Part shown: positions 17,262 through 25,358 of the stretch, piece by piece
Position numbering within the stretch: the stretch's first letter is position 1
Layout: each line of letters begins with the position of its first letter
NCBI RefSeq assembly: GCF_009811555.1
Contig: NZ_BLIN01000005.1
Span: 620,001-684,000 of the forward strand
Length of the DNA: 64,000 bases
Source: Streptomyces caniferus
Lineage (GTDB): Bacteria > Actinomycetota > Actinomycetes > Streptomycetales > Streptomycetaceae
Direction of reading: 5' to 3'
Notes under the pieces: model-generated
What the model saw: only the letters and a program-made list of their open reading frames with translations
Told to the model about the DNA's origin: nothing
Database searches by the model: none
Program-made: the position numbers and the translations under genes

Positions 17262-19058
17262 GTGGGACACCCCGCCGTCATCTGCGCGACCCAGCCGCTG
17301 GAGGGAGTTCGCCTGGAGGTATCGGGTCCGTCCGCGCTCACCTCCCCGGCGCTGGGCCATCTGCGAGCACTCGGCGCGACGGTTCCCGAGACGCCCCCGG
17401 CGCACGGCGGCCCCGCGCGCTTCGCGGCCGCGGGGAAGGGACCGGGAAAGGTCACCGCGCACACCGCGTGGGCCGACGCCCTGCCGGCGACCGCTGCCGT
17501 CGACGAGTCAACCGTCCAGGCGGCCACCGGCATGATGCATGTGCACGGCAGGCGCGACGGCCGCCCGCGCGGCCTGGCGGTCGACTACGCGGCGACCTGT
17601 GCCTCCGTGCTGACCGTGCAGGGACTGCTGGCCGCCATGCTGGGCCGGGCGCGCGGCGGTGTGCGCAGCACGCACGTCACCACCGGCGCCGACCGGGCCG
17701 CGCTGCTCACCCTCTCCCAGTACATCGCCGCGGCGAACGCGCCGGAGGCCGAGACGGTGGCGCCGGCCCCGGGCGGACCGCCGTTCACCGCCCGGTGCGG
17801 TACCCGATTCGAGCTGGAAGCGCTGGATCCCGTCCCGTGGGCCCGGTTCTGGCGGGAGCTCGGCGCGCCCGAGGCCGCGATACGCGCCGGCTGGCCGCCC
17901 TTCCAGTTCCGTTACGCCACTGCCTGTGCCCCGCTGCCCGAGGCGCTGCACCGGACGGCGCGCGACACCTCCTGGGCGCGGATCCGGCAGGCCGCGGCCG
18001 CCGCGGGAGCCGAGGTGTGTCCCCTGCGCCCGCTGGCCGACAGGGTTGCGGAGTGCGGGGGCGCGGCGCCGTGGACCTTGACGCCGCGTGCGGAGGCGTG
18101 GGCCGCGCCCGGCTCCGCCCCTGCCCCTGATCCTGCTCTTCCGCTCTCGGGGCTGACCGTGCTGGAGGCGGGCCGACGCATCCAGGCCCCGCTCGCGGCA
18201 CACCTCCTCGGCCTGCTCGGCGCGGACGTCGTACGGATCGAACCCCCCGGCGGGGACCCGCTGCGCGGCATGCCGCCCTGCTGCTCCGACATCTCGGCGC
18301 GCTGGCTCGCCCTGAACAGGGGCAAGCGAGCGGTCCAGATCGACATCAAGTCCCGTGCCGGACAGGCGGAGTTGCGCGAGCTGGCCGCCGGTGCCGATGT
18401 CTTCCTGCACAACTGGGCGCCGGGCAAGGCCGAGCAGTTCGGGCTGGGCGCCGAGGATCTCGCGGCGGTCAACGCGGGCCTGGTGTACGCCTACACCAGC
18501 GGCTGGGCGGGGAGGCTGGCCGACGTCCCGATGGGCACCGATTTCATGGTGCAGGCCCGTACCGGTGTCGGCGAGGCGGCACGTCCCGCCGACGAGGCGC
18601 CGGCACCGTCGCTGATGACCCTGATCGATGTCCTGGGCGGGTTGCTCGGCGCCGAGGCAGTGGTGAGCGGGCTGCTGTTGCGTGAGCGCGTCGGTCGGGG
18701 GGTGCGGGTGGAGTCCTCGCTGCTGGGGGCCGCGGAAACGCTCACCGCACCGGCGTTGCGCAGGGCGATGGCCGGCGGGTCCCCGCGCCGGCCCGCGGGC
18801 TTCCGGCGCCCCCTGGCGACCGCGGACGGATGGCTGGCGCCGAGCGACGACTCCGCTCCGGCCGTGGGCCGTCGTGCCGCCGCGCTACGCGAGCTGACCT
18901 CACAGCAGGCGGTCGACGGACTGCACGAACAGGGCCTGTCCGCGACCGCCGTCGTCACCGAGCTCGGCGCCCTGCCGCACGACCCGCGGTTCGGCGGCGC
19001 CCTCACCCGTGACCCGCTCGGCTCCCTCGTCGTCCCCGCGCCCTGGAGATTCGCATGA
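17262..19058 (+). CDS. Family III (CaiB/BaiF) CoA transferase, double length
   Basis: 598 residues, against the usual 380-430. The C-terminal half (from about residue 290) is a recognisable family III transferase: LSGLTVLEAGRRIQAPLAAH, LLGADVVRIEPPGGDPLRG, GKRAVQIDIKS, ADVFLHNWAPG and LIDVLGGLLGAEAV with the candidate catalytic Asp. The N-terminal half looks like a diverged second copy, with LEGVRLEVSGPSALTSPALG and GLAVDYAATCASVLTVQGLL, the latter matching the Asp region. The GTG start follows GAGAGGAG. The stop overlaps the start of the ligase gene (ATGA). The enzyme should move CoA between carboxylic acids; the substrate is unknown. Confidence 0.82.
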   Translation: MGHPAVICATQPLEGVRLEVSGPSALTSPALGHLRALGATVPETPPAHGGPARFAAAGKGPGKVTAHTAWADALPATAAVDESTVQAATGMMHVHGRRDGRPRGLAVDYAATCASVLTVQGLLAAMLGRARGGVRSTHVTTGADRAALLTLSQYIAAANAPEAETVAPAPGGPPFTARCGTRFELEALDPVPWARFWRELGAPEAAIRAGWPPFQFRYATACAPLPEALHRTARDTSWARIRQAAAAAGAEVCPLRPLADRVAECGGAAPWTLTPRAEAWAAPGSAPAPDPALPLSGLTVLEAGRRIQAPLAAHLLGLLGADVVRIEPPGGDPLRGMPPCCSDISARWLALNRGKRAVQIDIKSRAGQAELRELAAGADVFLHNWAPGKAEQFGLGAEDLAAVNAGLVYAYTSGWAGRLADVPMGTDFMVQARTGVGEAARPADEAPAPSLMTLIDVLGGLLGAEAVVSGLLLRERVGRGVRVESSLLGAAETLTAPALRRAMAGGSPRRPAGFRRPLATADGWLAPSDDSAPAVGRRAAALRELTSQQAVDGLHEQGLSATAVVTELGALPHDPRFGGALTRDPLGSLVVPAPWRFA

Positions 19059-20710
19059 CCCACCCGCTTCACGATCTGGTCCCCGCCCCTCTGCGGCGTG
19101 CCTGGGCCGCCGAAGGGCACTGTCCCGACATCGATCTGTACACCCTGTTCCGGGCCCATCGGACCGCCCATCCGCTCCGTACCGCCGTGGTGGACGCACG
19201 GGGCGAGACCTCCTACGCGGAGCTGGACAGCCGGGCCCGATGTCTGGCCGCCGGTCTCGTCGAGGCCGGCATCCGTCCCGGTGACGTCGTGGGCGTCCAA
19301 CTGCCGAACAGCGCAGCGGCGGTGACGGCCGATCTGGCCCTGGCCGCGCTGGGGGCCGTGGCCCTCCCCTTCCCGGTCGGGCGCGGCAGCCGGGAGGCCA
19401 GATCGCTGCTCGGCCGGTCCGGCGCCGGTGCGGTGATCGCGGCCATGGAGTACCGGGGCATCGAGCACGCGAGGGAACTCGCGGAACTGGCCGGGGAACT
19501 GCCCGCGTTGCGCACCGTGATCGCCGCGGGCCCCGGCCCTCTCCCCGCCGGATGCCTGTCGCTGGCCGAGCTGCTCGGCGCCGGCCAGGACAGCTTCACC
19601 CCGGAGCGTCCCCACCCCGACACGGCGGCCCGGATCCTGGTGTCCTCCGGCTCCGAGGCCGAGCCGAAGATGGTGGCGTATACGCACAACGCCCTCGCCG
19701 GTGGCCGCGGCAACTTCCTCGCGTCCCTGCTCACCGAGGGCACTCCCCCGCGGTGTTTGTTCCTCACACCGCTCGCCTCGGCGTTCGGGAGCAGCGGTAC
19801 CGCGGTCACCCTCGCCCGGCACGGGGGAACTCTCGTCCTGCTCGACCGCTTCACGCCCGAGGCGGCGCTGGCGGCGATCCGCGCCCACCGGCCGACCCAT
19901 GTGCTGGGCGTGCCCACGATGGTCCGCATGATGCTGGAGCAGTGGGAGGCGGACCCCGTCCCCGTCGACGGGCTGACGGCGCTGGTCCTGGGCGGCTCCG
20001 CGCTGGATGCGGCCACCCAGGAGGAAGCGCGCCGGGTGTTCCACTGCCCGGTGGTCAACCTCTACGGGTCCGCCGACGGCGTCAACTGCCATACGGGGCC
20101 GGCACGGGAGAGCGTACCGGCGGGCGGTCCGGGCGTCGTGGTGGGCCGGCCCGATCCGACGGTCTGCGAGATCCGTATCGCTCCCCTGCACGGCAGTGCC
20201 TCGACGGGGGCCGGGGAGATCCTCGCGCGGGGCCCGATGACGCCGCTGTGCTACGTCGGCGCACCGGAGCTGAACATGCGCTACCGCACCGCGGACGGCT
20301 GGGTGCGCACCGGTGATCTGGGGATGCTGGACGCGGACGGCACACTGCGCGTGGTCGGCCGCCTCAAGGACATCGTGATCCGTGGCGGGGCGAACATCAG
20401 CCCCGCCGAGGTCGAGGGCGAGCTCTCCTCCCACCCGGACGTGCGGGACGTGCTCTGTGTCGGTGTGCCAGACCCGTTGATGGGTGAGCGGCTGGCGGCC
20501 TGCGTGGTGCCGAGGTCCGGGCGCGAGATCACCTTGGCGAGTCTGTGCGCCCACCTCGACGCGTGTGGTCTGGAGCGCCGCAAGCATCCGGAGCGCCTGC
20601 TCACGGTGGCCGGCGAGCTGCCGCTCACGCCGGCCGGCAAACCCGATCGCACCGCACTGCGCGAGAGGCTCGCCGCCGCTTCCCCGAGTGCCCGGGAACA
20701 GACGGGATGA
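19055..20710 (+). CDS. Acyl-CoA ligase (ANL superfamily)
   Basis: 551 residues, a normal ANL length. Visible motifs are a modified P-loop SSGSEAEPK (normally SGTTGxPK), LYGSADG, GWVRTGDLG with the ATP-ribose Asp, GRLKDIVIRGGANISPAEVE (hinge and A8), and PAGKPDRTAL with the catalytic Lys near 528. It activates a carboxylic acid to the adenylate and then the CoA thioester. Translational coupling to the CoA transferase suggests they act on the same acid. Domain order and partners resemble CaiC in carnitine metabolism, but the substrate is not determined. Confidence 0.87.
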   Translation: MTHPLHDLVPAPLRRAWAAEGHCPDIDLYTLFRAHRTAHPLRTAVVDARGETSYAELDSRARCLAAGLVEAGIRPGDVVGVQLPNSAAAVTADLALAALGAVALPFPVGRGSREARSLLGRSGAGAVIAAMEYRGIEHARELAELAGELPALRTVIAAGPGPLPAGCLSLAELLGAGQDSFTPERPHPDTAARILVSSGSEAEPKMVAYTHNALAGGRGNFLASLLTEGTPPRCLFLTPLASAFGSSGTAVTLARHGGTLVLLDRFTPEAALAAIRAHRPTHVLGVPTMVRMMLEQWEADPVPVDGLTALVLGGSALDAATQEEARRVFHCPVVNLYGSADGVNCHTGPARESVPAGGPGVVVGRPDPTVCEIRIAPLHGSASTGAGEILARGPMTPLCYVGAPELNMRYRTADGWVRTGDLGMLDADGTLRVVGRLKDIVIRGGANISPAEVEGELSSHPDVRDVLCVGVPDPLMGERLAACVVPRSGREITLASLCAHLDACGLERRKHPERLLTVAGELPLTPAGKPDRTALRERLAAASPSAREQTG

Positions 20711-20718
20711 CGCACGAC

Positions 20719-20762
20719 GGGAGGGGCTGTCGAGCCGGGCAGCCCCTCCCGGCTCGACAGCC
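20719..20762. terminator. Two mutually exclusive stem-loops between convergent genes
   Basis: Stem 1 pairs GGGAGGGGCTG (20719-20729) with 20740-20750. Stem 2 pairs GGCTGTCGAGCCGGG (20725-20739) with 20748-20762. Both are perfect (11 and 15 bp) and share bases, so only one can form at a time. They lie nine bases after the ligase stop and 18 bases from the end of the convergent binding-protein gene, fitting a bidirectional terminator. Confidence 0.75.
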
Positions 20763-20779
20763 GCCTCTCAGGAGGCCGG

Positions 20780-21589
20780 TCAGGACGCGGCGAACGCCTT
20801 CTTCATCTGCTGCGCGGCCTTGCGGTAGACCCCGAGCAGGTCGAGGTCCGCTCCCGGGTAGTTGACGATGTTCAGCTGCTCGGCCCCCGATCCGGGCAGT
20901 ACGGTCCCGGTCGACATGTTCTCGTTGTCGAGGACGAACTTCGGCTTCTTGCCGGACAGGGCGGACAACTGCGCCGGAGTGACCGCTTCCGGGCCGTAGG
21001 TCCCCACCACCCGCGCCCCGGCCAAGTCGGCCGCCCACCTGGTGAAGGCCTGCGATGCCACGGCGGGGGCCTTACCGCCCGGCCAGGCAGCCTTCACCTG
21101 ATGGGACAGGGACTTCCACTGGCCGGTCAAGGTGGCGTTCCACTTCGCGGCGGCCTGCTGCGTTCCGAACGCCTTGCCCAGCCGTGTCACATTGGCCGTC
21201 GTCTTCGCGGGGGCGTTGTCCAGATCGAGCTCGATCATCTTCGCCTTGGATCCGGCCGCCTCCTTGATACGTCCGGCGAACGGTTCGAAGGAGGCGTACA
21301 GGACGTAGTCCGCTCCCGCCACGGCGGTCAGGTCGGTCGGCTTGAGGTCGTAGTCGGGCGCATGCCGGATCGAGGCGGGGACCAGGGACTTGACGTTCTT
21401 GGCGCCAGCCGCCCTGGCCAGTGCCGCCTCCCAGGAGGTGGTGGCGACGACGACGGGACCGGAGGACTTTCCGGACGAGTCCGCCGAAGCGTCCTTCGAG
21501 GACGCGCCGGAGGCACCACATCCGGAGACGAGCAGCAGCCCCGCGCTCAGCGCGGTGAGGGGACGGACGAGGACGCGGGCACGCGCCAT
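20780..21589 (-). CDS. Metal ABC transporter substrate-binding lipoprotein
   Basis: 269 residues from the ATG at 21589. The N-terminus is a lipoprotein signal with lipobox LVSGC. The mature protein is TroA/ZnuA-like: VVVATTSWEAALARAAG, then a metal-ligand segment SIRHAPDYDLKPTDL (His, Asp), YASFEPFAG with a Glu, and a second-domain tail with NENMSTGTVLPGSG. It should capture Zn2+ or Mn2+ outside the membrane. It is the last gene of the ATPase-permease-binding protein operon, and its start overlaps the permease end by 43 bp. Confidence 0.85.
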   Translation of the reverse strand: MARARVLVRPLTALSAGLLLVSGCGASGASSKDASADSSGKSSGPVVVATTSWEAALARAAGAKNVKSLVPASIRHAPDYDLKPTDLTAVAGADYVLYASFEPFAGRIKEAAGSKAKMIELDLDNAPAKTTANVTRLGKAFGTQQAAAKWNATLTGQWKSLSHQVKAAWPGGKAPAVASQAFTRWAADLAGARVVGTYGPEAVTPAQLSALSGKKPKFVLDNENMSTGTVLPGSGAEQLNIVNYPGADLDLLGVYRKAAQQMKKAFAAS

Positions 21590-22410
21590 GAGGAGTTTCT
21601 CCGTTCGGGTAGGAGATGAGCTGCCAGGGCGACGGCCCCCGCAGCGAGGACGAGGACCGGGCCGGGCGGCAGGTCCCAGGCAAGGGAGACGAGGAAGCCG
21701 ACGACGTTGACCACGAGGCCGATGCCGACAGCCCACAGCGTGATCGACACCAGGGAGCGGCCGAGGCGGCGGGCGGCGAGCGCGGGCAGCAGCGTGAGGG
21801 CGTCCACCAGCAGCGCCCCCGTCAGCCGGATGGCGCCGGCCACCGCGATCGCCACCAGGACCAGGAGCAGCACGGTCAGCCGCTGCACCGCCACCCCGGA
21901 ACACAGGGCGAGTTCACGGTCGTGCAGCAGCAGGGCCAGATCGCGGCGGCGCCAGACGAACAGGGCCGGCAGGGCCACCGCGAGTGCGCCCAGTACAGCG
22001 AGGTCGGCGGGGCGCACCGCCAGGATCGATCCCCACAGGAGCGCGAAGGCGCCGTTGGCGTTCACCCCCGACAGGGCCAGCAGCAACAGCGCGGCGGCGA
22101 TGGCCAGACTCATCAACAAGCCCATGGCCCCAGAGAGTCCGTCGGCACTGCGGGCCAGCGGGGCAACTCCCGCGCCCGCCAGGGCACAGGCGACGAGGGC
22201 GCACAGCACCGGGTCCACGCCCAGCAACTGGCCCACGGCGATGCCCAGCAGCGCGACATGCATCATCGCGAAGCGCACCGGCATGATGTCCAGCCCGACG
22301 ATCACCACGCCCACGATCGGCAACCCGAGCGCGGACAGGAGCAGCCCGGCCCCGGCCCGCTGCACAGGAACCAGTTGCAGGAGGTCGCCCACCTGCCCCC
22401 ACGCGCTCAC
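21547..22410 (-). CDS. Metal ABC transporter permease (ABC-3 type)
   Basis: 287 residues starting at the GTG at 22410, which overlaps the ATPase stop (GTGA) behind a GGGAGGT site. It is a ZnuB/MntB-like integral membrane protein with about 8-9 helices. MPVRFAMMHVALLGIAVGQL and ALSGVNANGAFALLWGS are characteristic, and RLTGALLVDALTLLPALAAR is the conserved late cytoplasmic loop contacting the ATPase. It moves the metal delivered by the lipoprotein encoded downstream. Confidence 0.87.
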   Translation of the reverse strand: MSAWGQVGDLLQLVPVQRAGAGLLLSALGLPIVGVVIVGLDIMPVRFAMMHVALLGIAVGQLLGVDPVLCALVACALAGAGVAPLARSADGLSGAMGLLMSLAIAAALLLLALSGVNANGAFALLWGSILAVRPADLAVLGALAVALPALFVWRRRDLALLLHDRELALCSGVAVQRLTVLLLVLVAIAVAGAIRLTGALLVDALTLLPALAARRLGRSLVSITLWAVGIGLVVNVVGFLVSLAWDLPPGPVLVLAAGAVALAAHLLPERRNSSWRVPASSSVPSPR

Positions 22411-23096
22411 CGGACCTCCCGCAGCTGCCCGGCGGCCATTTCCAGCGTCCGGTCGCACCGGGCGACCATCGCCCGGTCGTGCGTGACCACGACCACCGTG
22501 ACCGGCAACGTCGTGAGCACCTCGGCGGCTTCCTCCTGGCCCGCGAAGTCCAGTGCCGCCGTCGGCTCGTCGGCGAGCAGGACCCCCGCGCCGGCCGCCA
22601 CGCACCCGACCGCCCGGGCCAGATGCATACGCTGGAGCTGCCCGCCGGACAGGCTGCTCAGCGGCCGGTCGGCCAGTGCGCCCACGCCCAGCCGCTCGGC
22701 CGCCTCGGCCGCCTGCGCCGGGGAGCCGCTGCTGGCCAACAGCTCCCGCGCCAGCAGGGGGAAGCGCCCGGCGGCGGGCCGCTGGGGAATCCAGGCGCAG
22801 GCCCGCCGGCGCCAGGACCGCTCCGCGGCCGTCCGGTGGCCCCGCCCGCCGACGAGGATCTCGCCGTCGGCCTGCCGGTGCAGGCCGAGCACCGCGCGCA
22901 GCAGAGTCGTCTTGCCTGATCCGTTCGTCCCGGTCAGCGCGACGCGTTCACCGGCGCCGACATCCAAATCCACACCGGCCACCGCCTCCAGACGGCCGTG
23001 CCGGCACGCCACGCCCCGAAGCCGTAGATCGAGGCCGGCCGCATCGCGCGCCGGCCGTTCCGCCGGGGACCCTGACTCTTCATCGCTGCACTCCAC
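22407..23096 (-). CDS. Metal ABC transporter ATP-binding protein
   Basis: 229 residues. All ABC ATPase motifs are intact: Walker A GTNGSGKTTLL, signature SLSGGQLQR, Walker B VLLADEPTAALD and the switch His in VVVVTHDRA. It is first in the three-gene operon and drives uptake through the ABC-3 permease. The start (GTG at 23096) is the likely one, and an internal start is possible because the first 25 residues are not conserved-looking. No obvious Zur or DtxR box was found in the 212 bp upstream. Confidence 0.87.
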   Translation of the reverse strand: MECSDEESGSPAERPARDAAGLDLRLRGVACRHGRLEAVAGVDLDVGAGERVALTGTNGSGKTTLLRAVLGLHRQADGEILVGGRGHRTAAERSWRRRACAWIPQRPAAGRFPLLARELLASSGSPAQAAEAAERLGVGALADRPLSSLSGGQLQRMHLARAVGCVAAGAGVLLADEPTAALDFAGQEEAAEVLTTLPVTVVVVTHDRAMVARCDRTLEMAAGQLREVR

Positions 23097-23308
23097 AGCC
23101 AGCTAGTCGGAAGACCGGACGGTTCAGTTCCCGTCGATTCTCTCCGGTGTCGGTGAGCCTCGCTCTGCCGCAGCGGCCACGGCGGTCGCCGCCACGGTGG
23201 GACCGGCCGAACCGGAAGAGCAGTGACCGGCTCAGGGGCCGATCGCCAACGGGGCACAGAAGACCTCACGCCTCCTGTGCCCCGTGGCCTCATCCCGCCG
23301 GCAGCGGC

Positions 23309-23950
23309 TCACGCCACCGAACCGGCCACCTTCCACGACCGACCGCGGGAATGCTGCTTCCATTCCTGTGCCACGGCGGCGGCCCGGTACGCGGGCTCAC
23401 CGTCGGCGGCGTCGAGCAGCGCGATCAGCGTCTCGCGGGCCCGGGCCACCCGGGAGCGGACCGTGCCCACAGGACAGCCGACGACAGCGGCCGCCTCCGC
23501 GTACGGCAGCCCGAGCAGTTGGGTGAGCACGAACGCTTCCCGTCGCGACGGCTCCAGGGCGGAGAGCAGATCGGTCAGAGCCACCCCCTCGTCGAAGCCC
23601 GGACCGGTCTCGCACTGCGCCTGCTCCGCCACGACCTCCCAGTCGGCGAGCCCGGCGACCCGGGGCCTGGCCTTGTTGGCGCGGATCCGGTCGGCGACCG
23701 TACGGCGGGCGATGGTCAGCAGCCAGGTACGGGCCGAGGACCGGCCCTCGAACGCGGGCAGGCTGCGCAGGGCACGCAGATAGGTGTCCTGCACCAGGTC
23801 GTCCGCGGCCTGGGCGTCGCGGCTCAAGTGCGTGACATACCGCAGTACATGACGCTGGGTGCCCCGCACAAAATTCTCCACCGCCGCTTCATCCCCCGTA
23901 CGGGCCGCCAGGGCCCACCGGGTCACCTGAGCGTCCTCCGCCTCACGCAC
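23309..23950 (-). CDS. ECF-type RNA polymerase sigma factor
   Basis: 213 residues from the GTG at 23950, preceded by GGCGAGGGGAGGG. Region 2 reads DLVQDTYLRALRSLPAFEG with RTWLLTIARRTVADRIRAN. Region 4 reads FVLTQLLGLPYAEAAAVV with VGTVRSRVARARETL. It resembles the SigC/SigM-like group. A membrane protein with His-rich loops is encoded upstream in the same direction, and a metal ABC operon downstream. Either could be its anti-sigma partner or target, but no typical zinc-binding anti-sigma factor is adjacent. Confidence 0.88.
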   Translation of the reverse strand: MREAEDAQVTRWALAARTGDEAAVENFVRGTQRHVLRYVTHLSRDAQAADDLVQDTYLRALRSLPAFEGRSSARTWLLTIARRTVADRIRANKARPRVAGLADWEVVAEQAQCETGPGFDEGVALTDLLSALEPSRREAFVLTQLLGLPYAEAAAVVGCPVGTVRSRVARARETLIALLDAADGEPAYRAAAVAQEWKQHSRGRSWKVAGSVA

Positions 23951-24342
23951 GCGAGCCCTCCCCTCGCCGCACATCACCTGACTCGGGGAGGACGGGCGGA
24001 CACACGGCCCCGATTCCCGCTGCCGCAACGCGGGATATCGGAAGAGCGGGCCCGGCAGCACGCCGCTGGAACGGCTGCGGCTCGCGTGGTGAACCCACCG
24101 GCCTGCGATCCGTCCCGGCCGACCTGACGAGCGGGGCGTGACCTTTGTGCGGAGTGGGGCGAATGGCGGTAACAAGATCGGCCGTGGGCACCTGGGATGC
24201 CAACGTCCGGACAGGCGTCATCATCTGGAGTCCTTCGCGTCATCCGGTCGCCGTGCGTACGGACGGACGGACCGGCGGAGTCGGGGGCAGGCGCGGCCGC
24301 CGTCTCTGCCACTCACGACGTCCGCACCCGTGTCAGCTGCTG
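23951..24342. other. Intergenic, no gene seen
   Basis: 392 bp between the sigma factor start and the end of the membrane protein gene. Both strands were read. Open frames exist because of high G+C, but none has a ribosome site or protein-like composition. It presumably carries the sigma factor promoter; no clear -35/-10 pair was identified. Confidence 0.4.
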
Positions 24343-25026
24343 TCAGCAGGCAGCCGGCTCCCGCGGAGGACCGCGCAACGACACCACATGGGCCAGCAGT
24401 TGTTCGCGCAGGGCCCGGCGCGGCCTCTGCTCCGGTACCCGGGCGTCCTGGAGGACCGCGGGCAGCAGGGGACGCACCGCAGGGAAGATCCGCCGGAAGA
24501 CGACCAGGGACACGGTCCGTACGACCCGGAAGACCGCCTGCTCCCCGCCCCACATCCACCAGGCACTCAGCGCCGCGACCACCACATGGGCCGCGAGCAT
24601 CGGGTGCCCACCGTTCTGCATCCCTTCGTGCAGCGACGGCGGCATGCCGCCCATCGGGTCGCGGACGAGTCGACTGCCGAACCGCGCGGACGAGAGCAGC
24701 GTCCCGCCGTCACACGCCAGCGCCTTCCGCACCAGCCGGACCAAGGACCACGAGCCGTCGCCGTGGCCCGGGGCCGTCTGGCTGAGCGCGAACGCCGTGT
24801 GCAGCGCCGCCTGGGTACCGGCGGTCAGCAGCCCCACCGTCACGGGCCCGCGCTCGCGCCGGGCGAAGCACCACGCACCGGCGGAAGATCCCAGAACAGC
24901 CGCGAGCACCACGTGCCACAGCAGCGGCGATCCGGACGACAGCGCGTGCCCGAGAGCCGTGAGCAGCACACAGACCGTGGCGAACGCCACGGCCCGCAGG
25001 CCCCTGAGAACGTATCCGGCTTCCAT
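24343..25026 (-). CDS. Integral membrane protein with His-rich extracellular loop
   Basis: 227 residues from the ATG at 25026 (longer starts are possible). About five membrane helices: AVAFATVCVLLTALGHAL, LLWHVVLAAVLGSSAGAWCF, VGLLTAGTQAALHTAFAL, then after a loop MLAAHVVVAALSAWWMW and a last helix. The loop before the fourth helix carries GGMPPSLHEGMQNGGHPM, rich in Met and His. With His residues at helix ends this suggests metal contact, possibly copper. The family is not recognised. The gene is followed by the ECF sigma gene, and a role in its signalling is inference. Confidence 0.7.
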   Translation of the reverse strand: MEAGYVLRGLRAVAFATVCVLLTALGHALSSGSPLLWHVVLAAVLGSSAGAWCFARRERGPVTVGLLTAGTQAALHTAFALSQTAPGHGDGSWSLVRLVRKALACDGGTLLSSARFGSRLVRDPMGGMPPSLHEGMQNGGHPMLAAHVVVAALSAWWMWGGEQAVFRVVRTVSLVVFRRIFPAVRPLLPAVLQDARVPEQRPRRALREQLLAHVVSLRGPPREPAAC

Positions 25027-25358
25027 GTCGAGCCCAGCTTGCACCCCGTCTGCTGCTCCGGACCCCGGAGTGGGAAAGGTGCTCAATCCTGGAGCGAATT
25101 CGTCTGGTGAGCGGCGCGCCCCTCCGCGTCGCATGGTGACCCGCCTGAGGCCACGGAGTCGCCTGGTGCCCCCATCTGATGCCACGAATCACACGACCCA
25201 CGCCGGGCTCGTAGGCCTCTTTGGTGGCAGGTCGCCCGTGAAGGCTGCTTCTCCGGCCCTGTCCTGCCCGGCCTTACCCTGCCCGGTCGGCCGGTCGCGT
25301 CCGCACCTCAAGACTCAGACCTCAGGCCTCAGGGAAGGCACGAGGGGATCACTGCCGC
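25027..25358. other. Intergenic, no gene seen
   Basis: 332 bp between the FUSC gene end and the membrane protein start. No coding frame with ribosome site, no repeat and no clear promoter pair recognised. Confidence 0.4.

Noticed and set aside
18491..20587. 698-codon minus-strand frame opposite the ligase gene
   Set aside because: Antisense shadow of a strong ANL ligase; no motifs of its own.
23097..23308. Zur or DtxR box upstream of the metal ABC operon
   Set aside because: No palindrome close to either consensus was found on reading both strands.
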